From Clostridium sp. TW13 (GTDB lineage: Bacteria; Bacillota; Clostridia; Clostridiales; Clostridiaceae), in contig NZ_BROD01000001.1 in the NCBI RefSeq assembly GCF_024345225.1, positions 1,534,362 through 1,598,361 of the forward strand: a stretch of DNA of 64,000 nucleotides. The letters run 5' to 3'. Positions 1 to 7,735 of this stretch are shown in pieces (position 1 is the stretch's first letter; each line of letters starts with the position of its first letter). The position numbers were made by a program, and so were the translations under genes. The notes under the pieces were generated by a model that saw only the letters and a list, made by a program, of their open reading frames with translations, had not been told where the DNA came from and made no database searches.

Positions 1-2
1 TA

Positions 3-206
3 AAAAGACAGAAGTGTTATACTTGTGGTAGATATATAACTACTCCAGAGTATTTACAGGCTCATAAGAACTATTTAGCAGAGTTAGAAAAGCAATTAGA
101 GGGAAATATTTATGGCGACCATTATGCCGAGCATTTTCTACCTACTATTGAAATTCTAAAAGAGATTGTAAAGAGATTGGAGGAAATACAAGATGGCAAT
201 AACTAA
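3..206 (+). CDS. tnpA: C-terminal end of a Tn554-family recombinase (TnpA-like), cut by the window edge
   Basis: The window opens inside a reading frame that ends 14 bases into the next gene, the tight overlap seen between tnpA and tnpB in Tn554-type transposons. About 67 codons remain. They contain a CYTCGRY segment that may be half of a zinc-binding element, then a charged helical tail rich in Leu, Glu and Lys. No catalytic residues lie in this part, so the assignment rests on the neighbours: tnpB and tnpC follow at once. An unrelated upstream gene cannot be excluded without the missing 5' sequence. Confidence 0.55.
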   Translation, partial: KRQKCYTCGRYITTPEYLQAHKNYLAELEKQLEGNIYGDHYAEHFLPTIEILKEIVKRLEEIQDGNN

Positions 207-1722
207 GTTGAATTTACAACCAATAACTACAGAAAGTGATTATAGCAATATAAAAATTGGAGATTCTAAATTTACTGATGATATATGGGACTTATCGCTT
301 TTCATAACTGCTAAAACAACTAAGGAAAGTCAAAAGAAAATCAACTTTGACTTTATAAAAAATAAAGATATGAAACATACAGTTAAGCTTTATACTTATT
401 ATAGATTAGGAAAAGTTAAACCAAGAACAGTAAGAGACAATATAAATGGACAATTACCTTTATTCATTCAATATTGCAAATTAAATGGCATAGATAGCTT
501 TAATGAAATATTCAAAGAGATATTCCTTGATTATGCTCTATGGCTTAAAGAAGATAAAAAGGTTGCTCAACGTACAGGATATTTGTGTTGTATCGTAGTT
601 GAAGAAATTATTAAAATAGGTCAAATAAAGGGTTGGAATGTACCTAAAATCAATATCTTTGTAGATTTTACATCTTTAGATTTATGGGATATTAAAAAGG
701 ATTTAAAAGAAAATAAAACTAAACCTATCCCAGAAGATGTATTTGATAAAATACTTCAATGTGCATTAAAAGAAAAGAATATATTAACTAAAGCAGGAAT
801 AATAATTCAAAGTCAAACAGGACTTAGAATTAATGAGGTATTATCTATTCGACAAGGTTGTGTTCATACAACGAATAATGGATATGATTATATTGAAGTT
901 ACTCTTAGTAAAACTGAAAAAGGTGAACCTATAATTCATAAAGTATTCATTAACGAATTAGTTAAAAATGTAGTTACAGAACTTGAAGAATATACTAAAG
1001 AGTTAAGGTCAGAAAGTGGATTAAAGGAATTATTTATAATTAGAAATAATGGAATAAGAGTTTTAAATGGTGACAAATGGGGAGAAAATAGACTTCCAAA
1101 TTTCATTAAAAGGTGGGATATAAGAGATAGCAAAGGTAACTTATATCCATTGAAATCTCACCAATTTAGAGCAACTTTTGTTAGAGAACTTATCAAACAA
1201 AAAGTACCTATAGCATATATTATGAAACAGTTTGCTCATGTATCTATTGAAATGACTTCACATTACCTTACTTTGCAAGAAGAAGAAGTTAAAGAAATAT
1301 ATTCAGATATGATACTTGGTAAAGACTCTAAAATTGCTGGGCTTAGAGCAAAAGAAATAAAGACTAAACTTGATGAACAGTTTAGAGGTAAAACCGAGCA
1401 AGAGATTGATATTATAATTTCTAATTTATCAAAATCTATGAGTTTTAATCCGTTACCGACAGGTGTATGTTTATATGATTTTAGAAGGGGCAACTGTTCT
1501 GATGGTGATGGATGTTTTTTCTATAATTGTCCTAACTACGTTACCGAAGTTAAATTCTATCCTATTTTAAAGCAAGAATTAGACCTTATGGAAAAAGAAA
1601 TGGCAAGATATAAAGAGTTAGGTCAACAACGTTCTTGGGAAAGACAATATGTTAAATATAAGTATTTAAAACCATTAGTAGATAGTTTGGAGGATCAAAT
1701 AAATGAAGAAGAGAAATGTTAA
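193..1722 (+). CDS. tnpB: Tn554-family tyrosine recombinase TnpB
   Basis: Site-specific tyrosine recombinase, 509 aa. The catalytic set is visible: Arg212 in TGLRINEVL, a beta-hairpin Lys near 240, His323-x-x-Arg326 in KSHQFRATF, His349 in FAHVS, and the nucleophile Tyr358 in SHYLTL. After the catalytic domain a Cys cluster (Cys426, 435, 441, 446) probably binds zinc, a common addition in TnpB-type proteins. In Tn554, TnpA, TnpB and TnpC together catalyse cut-free insertion without target duplication. The gene overlaps tnpA at its start and tnpC by 20 bases at its end, so the three should be translationally coupled. The protein looks intact. Confidence 0.85.
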   Translation: MAITKLNLQPITTESDYSNIKIGDSKFTDDIWDLSLFITAKTTKESQKKINFDFIKNKDMKHTVKLYTYYRLGKVKPRTVRDNINGQLPLFIQYCKLNGIDSFNEIFKEIFLDYALWLKEDKKVAQRTGYLCCIVVEEIIKIGQIKGWNVPKINIFVDFTSLDLWDIKKDLKENKTKPIPEDVFDKILQCALKEKNILTKAGIIIQSQTGLRINEVLSIRQGCVHTTNNGYDYIEVTLSKTEKGEPIIHKVFINELVKNVVTELEEYTKELRSESGLKELFIIRNNGIRVLNGDKWGENRLPNFIKRWDIRDSKGNLYPLKSHQFRATFVRELIKQKVPIAYIMKQFAHVSIEMTSHYLTLQEEEVKEIYSDMILGKDSKIAGLRAKEIKTKLDEQFRGKTEQEIDIIISNLSKSMSFNPLPTGVCLYDFRRGNCSDGDGCFFYNCPNYVTEVKFYPILKQELDLMEKEMARYKELGQQRSWERQYVKYKYLKPLVDSLEDQINEEEKC

Positions 1723-2143
1723 TACAGACGGCTTAAAGCAATTTGCTGAAAAGAAAAACCAAGAAACTATCGAAAAGGTTAATAAAGCAATAGATAAGTT
1801 AAAGCGTTCCAAGACTAAGACAATTAACTTTAAAACAGTAGCCGAGGAAGCAGGCGTATCTAAGGCTACTCTATACAACAATGATATTCTTAAAGAACGT
1901 ATATTAAGCCTAAGAGCCATTGAAAAAGGTGTTCCTAATGATAGTATAGTTGCTACACCTAAAGATAAGATAAAGGCGAAAGACGATAAGATAAAACAAC
2001 TTTATGATGAAATAAAGAAACTTAAAAAAGATAAAGAAAAACTAATTATCCAATTAGTTGATATGGAAGAACTTAAAGATGAAAATAGAAGATTAAAACA
2101 ACAGTTAGAAATTCTTCGTGGAAAACTATATGAAAAAGTATAA
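1703..2143 (+). CDS. tnpC: TnpC-like accessory protein of a Tn554-family transposon
   Basis: A 146-aa basic protein that starts inside the end of tnpB. Residues about 42-65 (TVAEEAGVSKATLYNN) look like a helix-turn-helix. Residues about 88-142 form a Lys/Glu/Leu-rich coiled coil. This HTH-plus-coiled-coil plan and third position match TnpC of Tn554 (DUF6262-like), which influences the efficiency and orientation of transposition. The start ATG has GGAGG a few bases upstream within tnpB. No defect is seen. Confidence 0.75.
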   Translation: MKKRNVNTDGLKQFAEKKNQETIEKVNKAIDKLKRSKTKTINFKTVAEEAGVSKATLYNNDILKERILSLRAIEKGVPNDSIVATPKDKIKAKDDKIKQLYDEIKKLKKDKEKLIIQLVDMEELKDENRRLKQQLEILRGKLYEKV

Positions 2144-2211
2144 AATTTATCATAAATATATAATATAGTATGATATAATGTAGTATATATTTAGAGAGGG
2201 GGAATTTAATT

Positions 2212-3063
2212 TTGGAGAAGGAAATTAAGAGAAAAGATTTAACTTCAAATTTACTTAGTAAAGTAATATTAAGATTAGATTTTTTAAGAATAGTAAATAT
2301 ACAAGAATTAGTATCTGATTTACAAAATAAATTAAATAACTTAGGCTTTTATCTTACAAATGAAAATATTACTAATGAAGTCGAATTTCAAATAAATGAC
2401 CCAGATGTATCATCTTCAGATAATCTTATTGTAAAGAAAACAGTTAAACGAGAGCAAATGTTTGTTTTTCAAAGTTCTAAAGATAATACACAGTTATTAA
2501 TTGGTGAAAGTTGTATTATATTTAATATAGATTGTGAAAAAAAATATTGTCTTGAGTATTATATTTTGATTTTTTGTGACGCGATTTTATTAGCACAAGA
2601 CAAATTTAAATTTATTAAATTTACTAGACTTGGGATAAGGAAAATAAATAATGTTATATGCAAAGAAAGCAAATTATATTATTTGTTTGGGAAGTGTTTC
2701 TTTTCTAATAGTAATGATTGCTTAAACAATGCAAAAATGATTAATTATGTTAGAAGGCAATCAGTAGATAATTTTATATATAATAATCATTCATTTAATG
2801 TTTCTAAATTTATTCAAGAAGGTTTTTTAGAAAATGACATAAATAAAAAAGCGTATAATGTAATTTTAGATATAGATGGATACATAAAAGAAGAAGATAT
2901 TCCTAAAAAATTTGAAGATACAAAAGAACTAGACGACATTATAACTAATATAAATGATGATTTATTTCACATATTTAGATGTAATATTACAAAAGAATTT
3001 ACTAATGATTTAGTTAAGGGTGTATGTGATAATGTAGAATGGGGGATGAAAAAGAATGATTAA
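2212..3063 (+). CDS. TIGR04255-like protein of unknown function (transposon cargo)
   Basis: A 283-aa protein with a TTG start, preceded by AGAGAGGGGG about 9 bases upstream. The stretch FKFIKFTRLGIRKINNV (residues about 132-148) resembles the 'RlGlRyiN' core of the sporadically distributed TIGR04255 family, whose biochemical role is unknown. The N-terminal part and the strand-rich middle fit the same family. No membrane segment or nuclease motif is visible. It is the first gene after tnpC and overlaps the next gene by 8 bases, so it founds a three-gene cargo operon. A TATAAT at 2174-2179 could be its -10 box, though no clear -35 is seen. The family call is from memory of the motif and is moderate. 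Confidence 0.5.
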   Translation: MEKEIKRKDLTSNLLSKVILRLDFLRIVNIQELVSDLQNKLNNLGFYLTNENITNEVEFQINDPDVSSSDNLIVKKTVKREQMFVFQSSKDNTQLLIGESCIIFNIDCEKKYCLEYYILIFCDAILLAQDKFKFIKFTRLGIRKINNVICKESKLYYLFGKCFFSNSNDCLNNAKMINYVRRQSVDNFIYNNHSFNVSKFIQEGFLENDINKKAYNVILDIDGYIKEEDIPKKFEDTKELDDIITNINDDLFHIFRCNITKEFTNDLVKGVCDNVEWGMKKND

Positions 3064-3262
3064 TTTTAAGGAGACTTATGAAAACCATTATTCAAGTTTA
3101 CTAAATAATAAAAAAAATAATGGTATAGAAATTAATTTTAAAAAAGATAATAAATTTATTGAGTTTTCTAGCAAATATAATTCGAGAACATATACTGAAG
3201 GTGTTGTTTGTTATCAAGATAGACAAAATGTAAAATTAGAAGAATCAGAATGGGAATTATAA
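3056..3262 (+). CDS. Small hypothetical protein linking the cargo operon
   Basis: A 68-aa, mostly charged protein with no recognised family, signal peptide or membrane segment. It starts inside the end of the TIGR04255-like gene, behind a GGGGGATG that can act as ribosome binding site, and its own end overlaps the next gene by 13 bases. Overlaps on both sides argue that it is a real member of the operon, made in fixed ratio with its neighbours, perhaps as an adaptor or an immunity or regulatory subunit. That role is inference only. Confidence 0.5.
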   Translation: MINFKETYENHYSSLLNNKKNNGIEINFKKDNKFIEFSSKYNSRTYTEGVVCYQDRQNVKLEESEWEL

Positions 3263-4236
3263 AAAATCACTTAAGCAAAGTAAAAGATTTATTCTTAGAA
3301 ATATATTTAATAGGCTACAATAGTGCAGGTGAAAGTATTTTATTTTTAATAAGAAGTGAAAATCCCGAAAAACAAATTATTTTTTCGGGAGTCATAGATT
3401 GTTATGAGGAGAATAAAATCAATAAAACTATAGAACTACTTGATAAATTTAATATTGAAAAAATAGATTTTTTATGTTGGACACACCCAGATGATGACCA
3501 TTCTATAGGGATAGATAAAATATTTGATAAATACTCAGATAAAAATACAAGAATTATAATTCCTCAATCATTATTAGAGTTAAGTGATAAATTGGATGAT
3601 AAAACAAGAAGTATATGTGAAAATATAGGGGGAAAAGTAAAAAAGAAAAGAGATACTCAAATGTATGATGTTGTTGAGGCTCAAGCAAATATGAAATTAC
3701 TTAATCTTTCAATAGGAAGCGAGGATAGATTAAAACCTTATAAGTTTTGTATAACAAGTATTTCTCCATTTTATGATTTGGTACTTTCTCAATATGATAA
3801 TAAAGAATTGAAAAACAATCATTTTTCTATAGGATTACTTATGGAATGTGAAGGAATAAATTTATTGTTCACAAGTGATATTGAAAAAAGAACTATAAAA
3901 AGATTTTATGATAATATTTCATTACCAGAAGAAATTCATTATATTAAAATTCCACATCATGGTTCTAAGAAATCAAGACCTTTCTTAGATTATTTAGAAT
4001 TTTCTGGTATAAATAACACCTTAATAAGTTGTAGTACTGTATATAGTAATTGTAAATTACCTGATATTAATCTTTTGCAGGATTATAAAAGCAAATCACA
4101 AAAGCTTTTTTGTACAAATTGTGAAGTTAAAACAAAAAATTCTGGGAAAGATGGGTATGGAATTTTAGGTGTAAGAATAAATATTATAAATAAAAAAATA
4201 GGATATAAATGTTTTAGTGATGCTACTGAATTATAG
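3250..4236 (+). CDS. ComEC-like metallo-beta-lactamase-fold hydrolase (transposon cargo)
   Basis: A 328-aa soluble MBL-fold protein. The metal motif reads HPDDDH (His79 to His84), the HxDxDH form typical of the ComEC C-terminal domain rather than classical HxHxDH. Further ligands are seen in LLFTSDI (Asp210) and IPHHGSKKS (His236/His237), and NNHFS at about 189-193 matches the ComEC 'NN-S' segment. There are no membrane helices, so it is a free-standing hydrolase, probably a nuclease or phosphodiesterase. It ends the cargo operon before a terminator. Soluble ComEC-like MBL proteins occur in several defence-type gene clusters, but the substrate cannot be read from sequence. Confidence 0.75.
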   Translation: MGIIKNHLSKVKDLFLEIYLIGYNSAGESILFLIRSENPEKQIIFSGVIDCYEENKINKTIELLDKFNIEKIDFLCWTHPDDDHSIGIDKIFDKYSDKNTRIIIPQSLLELSDKLDDKTRSICENIGGKVKKKRDTQMYDVVEAQANMKLLNLSIGSEDRLKPYKFCITSISPFYDLVLSQYDNKELKNNHFSIGLLMECEGINLLFTSDIEKRTIKRFYDNISLPEEIHYIKIPHHGSKKSRPFLDYLEFSGINNTLISCSTVYSNCKLPDINLLQDYKSKSQKLFCTNCEVKTKNSGKDGYGILGVRINIINKKIGYKCFSDATEL

Positions 4237-4320
4237 AATAGGACAAGCTTTATTTTCTAATTTATTTTGACTATATTATGCATGTGATAATCATATATAA
4301 CAAAATAAAGAACATAATAA

Positions 4321-4352
4321 AAAGACCTTCAAATAACTGAAGGTCTTTTACT
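4321..4352 (+). terminator. Rho-independent terminator after the cargo operon
   Basis: An 11-bp perfect stem (AAAGACCTTCA at 4321-4331 with its complement at 4338-4348) with a 6-base loop, ending in T residues. The A-run on the other side makes it potentially bidirectional. It closes the transposon cargo transcript. Confidence 0.85.
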
Positions 4353-4421
4353 TATGTCCAAAATTATATATAATTAAAAATAATGTCTATAGATACGGTA
4401 TACATTGTTTATATGTAATCA

Positions 4422-4568
4422 GTGTATAAATAGCCATGATAAGGGGCTTACAGTACCTTATACACTAGATATTAGATGTATGTCACAAATTATTAACATA
4501 TTATACACAAAAAATAGTATAAAAAGAAAGAGGTGAATTTTAGTGGGCATTTGGTACTTGTTATACAC
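4422..4568. repeat. Cluster of four TTATACAC octamers at the transposon's far edge
   Basis: TTATACAC occurs at 4458-4465, 4501-4508 and 4561-4568 on the plus strand and inverted at 4422-4429. Two of the direct copies are preceded by GTAC and followed by T (GTACcTTATACACT and GTACttgTTATACACT), so the similarity is wider than eight bases. The cluster sits between the cargo terminator and the next gene, within the 350-base stretch without an assigned gene (4237-4588). It could be recombinase arm sites marking the transposon end. The octamer also resembles DnaA boxes of the TTATNCACA type. Confidence 0.5.
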
Positions 4569-4588
4569 TTACTCACTAAAGATAAATT

Positions 4589-5077
4589 ATGGCAAAAGTA
4601 ATTTTATTATGTGGTAAGATTTGCAGTGGGAAAAGCTACTATACGAAATTGTTAAAACAGAATAATAATGCTGTTATTTTGTCATGTGACGAAATATTAT
4701 TTGATTTGTCTCTAAATGATGTTGGAGATAGGCACGATGTATTAGTAGAGAAGGTAAAGCAGTATTTTTATAAAAAAACAGAGGAAATTATTGAAGTTGG
4801 AGTCAATGTTGTTTTGGATTTTGGATTTTGGAGCAAACAAGAGCGGAATAATATATCAAAATACTATTTAGAAAGAAATATTGATTATGAATGGCACTAT
4901 ATAGATATTTCAGATGAAGATTGGAAGAAAAATATTGAAGAAAGAAATCAGAAGGTTTGTAAAAGCGAAGCTAATGCATATTATGTTGATGAAGGACTTC
5001 TAGTAAAATTAAATTCTTTATTTGAAAAACCTTCAACACAAGAAATGGATGTTTGGTTTATAAATGAAAGAGTATAA
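4589..5077 (+). CDS. P-loop NTPase/kinase of the AAA_33 or zeta-like type
   Basis: A 162-aa protein with a Walker A loop GKICSGKS (residues 9-16) and an acidic segment SCDEILFD after strand 2, followed by VVLDFGFW, as in small nucleotide or antibiotic kinases of the AAA_33/zeta-toxin superfamily. The substrate is unknown. The ATG at 4589 has only weak ribosome-binding complementarity. A better site, AAAGAGGTG at about 4527-4534, instead serves an out-of-frame GTG at 4543 that runs 24 codons and ends inside this gene, so expression may depend on coupling to that leader. No operon partner is obvious. Confidence 0.65.
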   Translation: MAKVILLCGKICSGKSYYTKLLKQNNNAVILSCDEILFDLSLNDVGDRHDVLVEKVKQYFYKKTEEIIEVGVNVVLDFGFWSKQERNNISKYYLERNIDYEWHYIDISDEDWKKNIEERNQKVCKSEANAYYVDEGLLVKLNSLFEKPSTQEMDVWFINERV

Positions 5078-5175
5078 ACATTAGAATCTACAAATTTGAA
5101 ATTTGGTTATGAAGATATGAGTTTTGATATTAATAGACACTTACTTAAGTGATAAACAGAGAGGATGGTAGTATC

Positions 5176-5367
5176 TTGAGATTTGATGAGATATTTAAAA
5201 TATTAATGGATAGTAGAAAAACTATTTCAAGAAAGGCATGGTTACCTTGCTCGGAATTATCATACGATGTTACTAATAAGCAGATAGTATTTTTTGATGG
5301 TCATAGTTTTCAAAGATGGTGTCCTTCACATGATGATATAGTTGCTATGGATTGGGAAGTAGTGTGA
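5176..5367 (+). CDS. DUF2829 / Thoeris anti-defence 2 (Tad2)-like small protein
   Basis: About 63 aa. The C-terminal half reads FQRWCPSHDDIVAMDWEVV, the WxPS-xxDxxAxDW pattern of DUF2829, and the N-terminal half carries ISRKAWLP in place of the usual ARxGW. DUF2829 is now known as the Tad2-like domain; characterised phage members bind the Thoeris signal molecule. I chose the TTG at 5176 because AGAGAGG (5158-5164) lies about 11 bases upstream and translation then begins LRFDEIFK, the usual family start. A GTG at 5149 would add nine residues without a good ribosome site. The gene looks like a phage-derived orphan on the chromosome. Confidence 0.7.
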   Translation: MRFDEIFKILMDSRKTISRKAWLPCSELSYDVTNKQIVFFDGHSFQRWCPSHDDIVAMDWEVV

Positions 5368-5403
5368 TATAAGTTTAATTAAAAATTAGCATGGAGGGGT
5401 AAA

Positions 5404-5589
5404 ATTATAGGGCCAGCAATTTTAAAAGGGAATCTTATAAATGATGCATATGTATATGAGATATTAATTAGAGCAACTAAAGAAGAGAATTTGCTTAGAG
5501 GATTAGAAATAGCTTCAAGTTTTTTGCTATATAGAAATAATAAAATTAAAAAACTAAGATTACCGTTAATATTCAATATTCTTAACTAG
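5404..5589 (+). pseudogene. Possible remnant or non-ATG small ORF
   Basis: An excellent ribosome site (GGAGGGG, 5393-5399) is followed by an open frame of about 60 codons, but the only codons at the right spacing are ATT/ATA, not ATG, GTG or TTG. The predicted product (GPAILKGNLINDAYVYEIL near its start, RGLEIASSFLLYRNN in the middle) has sensible composition and no recognised family. It is either a decayed gene that lost its start codon, a rare ATT-initiated small gene, or chance. It occupies most of the 395-base gap between the Tad2-like gene and the lipoprotein gene. Confidence 0.25.
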
Positions 5590-5691
5590 GATATTATTTA
5601 TAGTAAAACTTTTTAGTGCAATCTCACTCCTCTTGTAGTTATACAATATTAATTGAGTCAAGCTTATTTGCACACATAATGTGTAAAAAAT

Positions 5692-5721
5692 TTGCAATTA
5701 TTACTTTATATGATGTATAAT
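5692..5721 (+). promoter_or_regulatory. Likely promoter of the lipoprotein gene
   Basis: TTGCAA (5692-5697) and TATAAT (5716-5721) are separated by 18 bases, about 40 bases before the lipoprotein start. This fits a sigma-A promoter. Confidence 0.55.
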
Positions 5722-5763
5722 TAAGCGTGAAAACAAGAAAATGTATTAAAAGGGGAAATTTTA

Positions 5764-6408
5764 ATGTTAAAAAAGAGATTAGTAACTGAAAGAAAAAGAC
5801 ATATAGCAGTATCATTAATTTTGATGTTAACTTTATGTATAGGATTAGTAGGATGCGGAAAAGAATATAGAGATGGTGAAAAAGATTCTAAACCAATGAC
5901 AAGCTCACAGATGGTCGATGAGTATAATAATAAATACTCAAAAGTTAGAGATTTTATAAAAGATAATCTTGAGAAGCAAAAAACTACAGAAGGTAAGCCA
6001 GGTAAAGTAGATGAAATAAATTTTAGTGATCCAACCGTAAAAGGGAACAAGAAACCGAACAGTTTGTATTATCAAAATATAATGCCAGTAGATAATTATA
6101 ATTGTTCTTATTGTCTTGAGGCAAAGAGCTTATATGGTAAAGACCAAGATGCTGAGAAGATAAAATCTTCATTAGAAATGATGATAGACAAAAGTAAGTT
6201 TGATCCTAAAAAGTTTAAGGTATCAGGAACTTTATTTGAAAAATATTTAAGGCTTGTGTCTACAGAAAAAATAGATTTAAAAGAGCTAGATGAAAAAATC
6301 TCTCAGAACTTTGGGAAGGATAGTGCTATAGAAGGTAGATATGGTAACACAAAAGTCTCAATTGTATTAAATGATGATAAAGTAAGTTGTGAAGTTGAGA
6401 TAAGGTAG
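5764..6408 (+). CDS. Putative lipoprotein
   Basis: A 214-aa protein with a positively charged N-terminus, a hydrophobic stretch (residues about 14-30) and a lipobox LVGC with Cys31 as the lipidated residue, so it should sit on the outer face of the membrane. The rest is Lys/Asp-rich and hydrophilic, with a CSYC pair near residues 115-118. I recognise no domain. It is monocistronic between its own promoter and a convergent terminator. Confidence 0.6.
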   Translation: MLKKRLVTERKRHIAVSLILMLTLCIGLVGCGKEYRDGEKDSKPMTSSQMVDEYNNKYSKVRDFIKDNLEKQKTTEGKPGKVDEINFSDPTVKGNKKPNSLYYQNIMPVDNYNCSYCLEAKSLYGKDQDAEKIKSSLEMMIDKSKFDPKKFKVSGTLFEKYLRLVSTEKIDLKELDEKISQNFGKDSAIEGRYGNTKVSIVLNDDKVSCEVEIR

Positions 6409-6455
6409 AGTTTGCTAATAATTTTGTATAAATTTTAGAAGATTAGATTTTATTT

Positions 6456-6492
6456 AAGAGGTTGGATAGTTCAATAGGCTATCCAACCTTAC
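6456..6492. terminator. Bidirectional terminator between convergent genes
   Basis: A 10-bp perfect stem, GGTTGGATAG (6460-6469) with CTATCCAACC (6479-6488), lies directly between the lipoprotein gene and the convergent membrane-protein gene. Confidence 0.8.
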
Positions 6493-6996
6493 TTATTTTA
6501 ACTTTATTAATTTTTTATACACTTCTAATAAATTATATGATTCTCCTTCTTTGTATAAATAATAAGTAAGCATATCATCAAACCATATTATAATAGGGGT
6601 AATCATAAGGTACCAAAGTAAGCAGTTTTTTAATTCAATCTGTCCCATGAAATTGAATGAATCTTTTGAATAATCCCATATGTTTAATCCCAAAATTAGA
6701 TTTAATAGTATCCCTGAAAACAATTCAGCTAAAGTTATTGTGGTACCGCCGATAAGAATTTGTTGCCATATTTTCTTATCATAAAACCGTGGATGATCAT
6801 TTAAGCTTCCTATCAATACCCCACATATTCCTCCAACAGCAAACATCCATAAACTTGTATAGCCCATAAGTGACAAAGGCTTTATACCTTTATATCCTAC
6901 AAGTTGCTTTCCAACAATTCTTGCTATGATTTCAACATTCATATAAATGCTTCCAAAAACAAAAAAATGAATTATTTTATTCTTTGAATATTTCAA
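6493..6996 (-). CDS. Putative CmpB-type ABC transporter permease family membrane protein
   Basis: About 167 aa with four or five hydrophobic segments. The motif IWDYSKDSFNFMGQI (about residues 116-130) is the hallmark 'WDYS..pfNf.GqI' of the PF06541 (ABC_trans_CmpB) family, whose function is not firmly known. TTG at 6996 is the better start: AGGAG lies 8 bases upstream, while the GTG at 7005 overlaps that site. The gene is monocistronic and convergent with the lipoprotein gene. Confidence 0.7.
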   Translation of the reverse strand: MKYSKNKIIHFFVFGSIYMNVEIIARIVGKQLVGYKGIKPLSLMGYTSLWMFAVGGICGVLIGSLNDHPRFYDKKIWQQILIGGTTITLAELFSGILLNLILGLNIWDYSKDSFNFMGQIELKNCLLWYLMITPIIIWFDDMLTYYLYKEGESYNLLEVYKKLIKLK

Positions 6997-7005
6997 CCTT
7001 ACCAC

Positions 7006-7411
7006 TCCTATTTTATACCTCGTATTGTCCTATTCTAGAGGACAGCATGTACCATTTCTATAGTGCTTAATGTATTAAGATAGTGAAGTAATTATTCTCC
7101 ACTTCTAAATATATTAGTTACATTTTGTTTGATTGTATTGTTTATTGGATTATATTTGCAGTTCCAAAATGTCTGTTTTTCTATGTTTATTATTTATATA
7201 TATATTAATCTCCTATAATAAACAATATTTTACAGTTGAGTAGTGAATTATAACCAATATATAATATATTCTAATTATACCATTAATATCTACGATTTTA
7301 GCACTTTTTTTACATTGAATTAAAACATAGATTTTTATTAATATGTTAATGCATAAAACTTAAATGTATTTAATAAATCTATTTTGAAATAAATTTTAAG
7401 ATGGAGAGAAT
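7006..7411. other. 406-base AT-rich intergenic stretch
   Basis: Lies between the divergent CmpB-like gene and a small membrane-protein gene. It is very AT-rich and should carry both promoters, but I could not pick one with confidence and see no ORF or strong hairpin. Confidence 0.4.
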
Positions 7412-7585
7412 ATGAGTCAAGAAGATGCACTAAATCAAATTAATCATACATTAGAGGAAATGGCTGAAAACATGAAACCAAAACCTAAAAAGAATAATAA
7501 GGCAGCTTTATTAGGATGGGTAGTAATCGGTATAATGACAATGTATCTTTTAGATATAACTTATAAGTTTTTTGTAAGTTTTTAA
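7412..7585 (+). CDS. Small single-pass membrane protein (57 aa)
   Basis: The ATG at 7412 is preceded by GATGGAGAG, a usable ribosome site. The product begins MSQEDALNQINHTLEEMAE (an amphipathic helix), then has a Lys/Pro-rich segment KPKPKKNNK and one hydrophobic segment (LLGWVVIGIMTMYLLDI, residues about 33-49). This plan, a cytoplasmic helix and one membrane anchor, is typical of small clostridial membrane proteins of unknown role. It fits entirely inside an otherwise empty gap. Confidence 0.5.
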   Translation: MSQEDALNQINHTLEEMAENMKPKPKKNNKAALLGWVVIGIMTMYLLDITYKFFVSF

Positions 7586-7735
7586 GAAATGACAATTTCA
7601 AAATAAGAAGGCATAGTTGTAGAATTATTTTCGAAGTAGTGTATAATATAGAAGTCTATGTTTTATAATTTAGTATATTACTATATAAATATTTCATTGA
7701 TTTTAGAACAATTATCATGTTCCAAGGAGAGAAAA

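Noticed and set aside
4422..4568. TTATACAC cluster as a chromosomal replication origin
   Set aside because: There is no dnaA/dnaN nearby and no typical AT-rich unwinding layout; the position at a transposon edge is a better explanation.
1..4588. Insertion of the Tn554-like element into radC, the classical Tn554 target
   Set aside because: No radC fragment could be recognised at the right side; the left boundary is outside the window.
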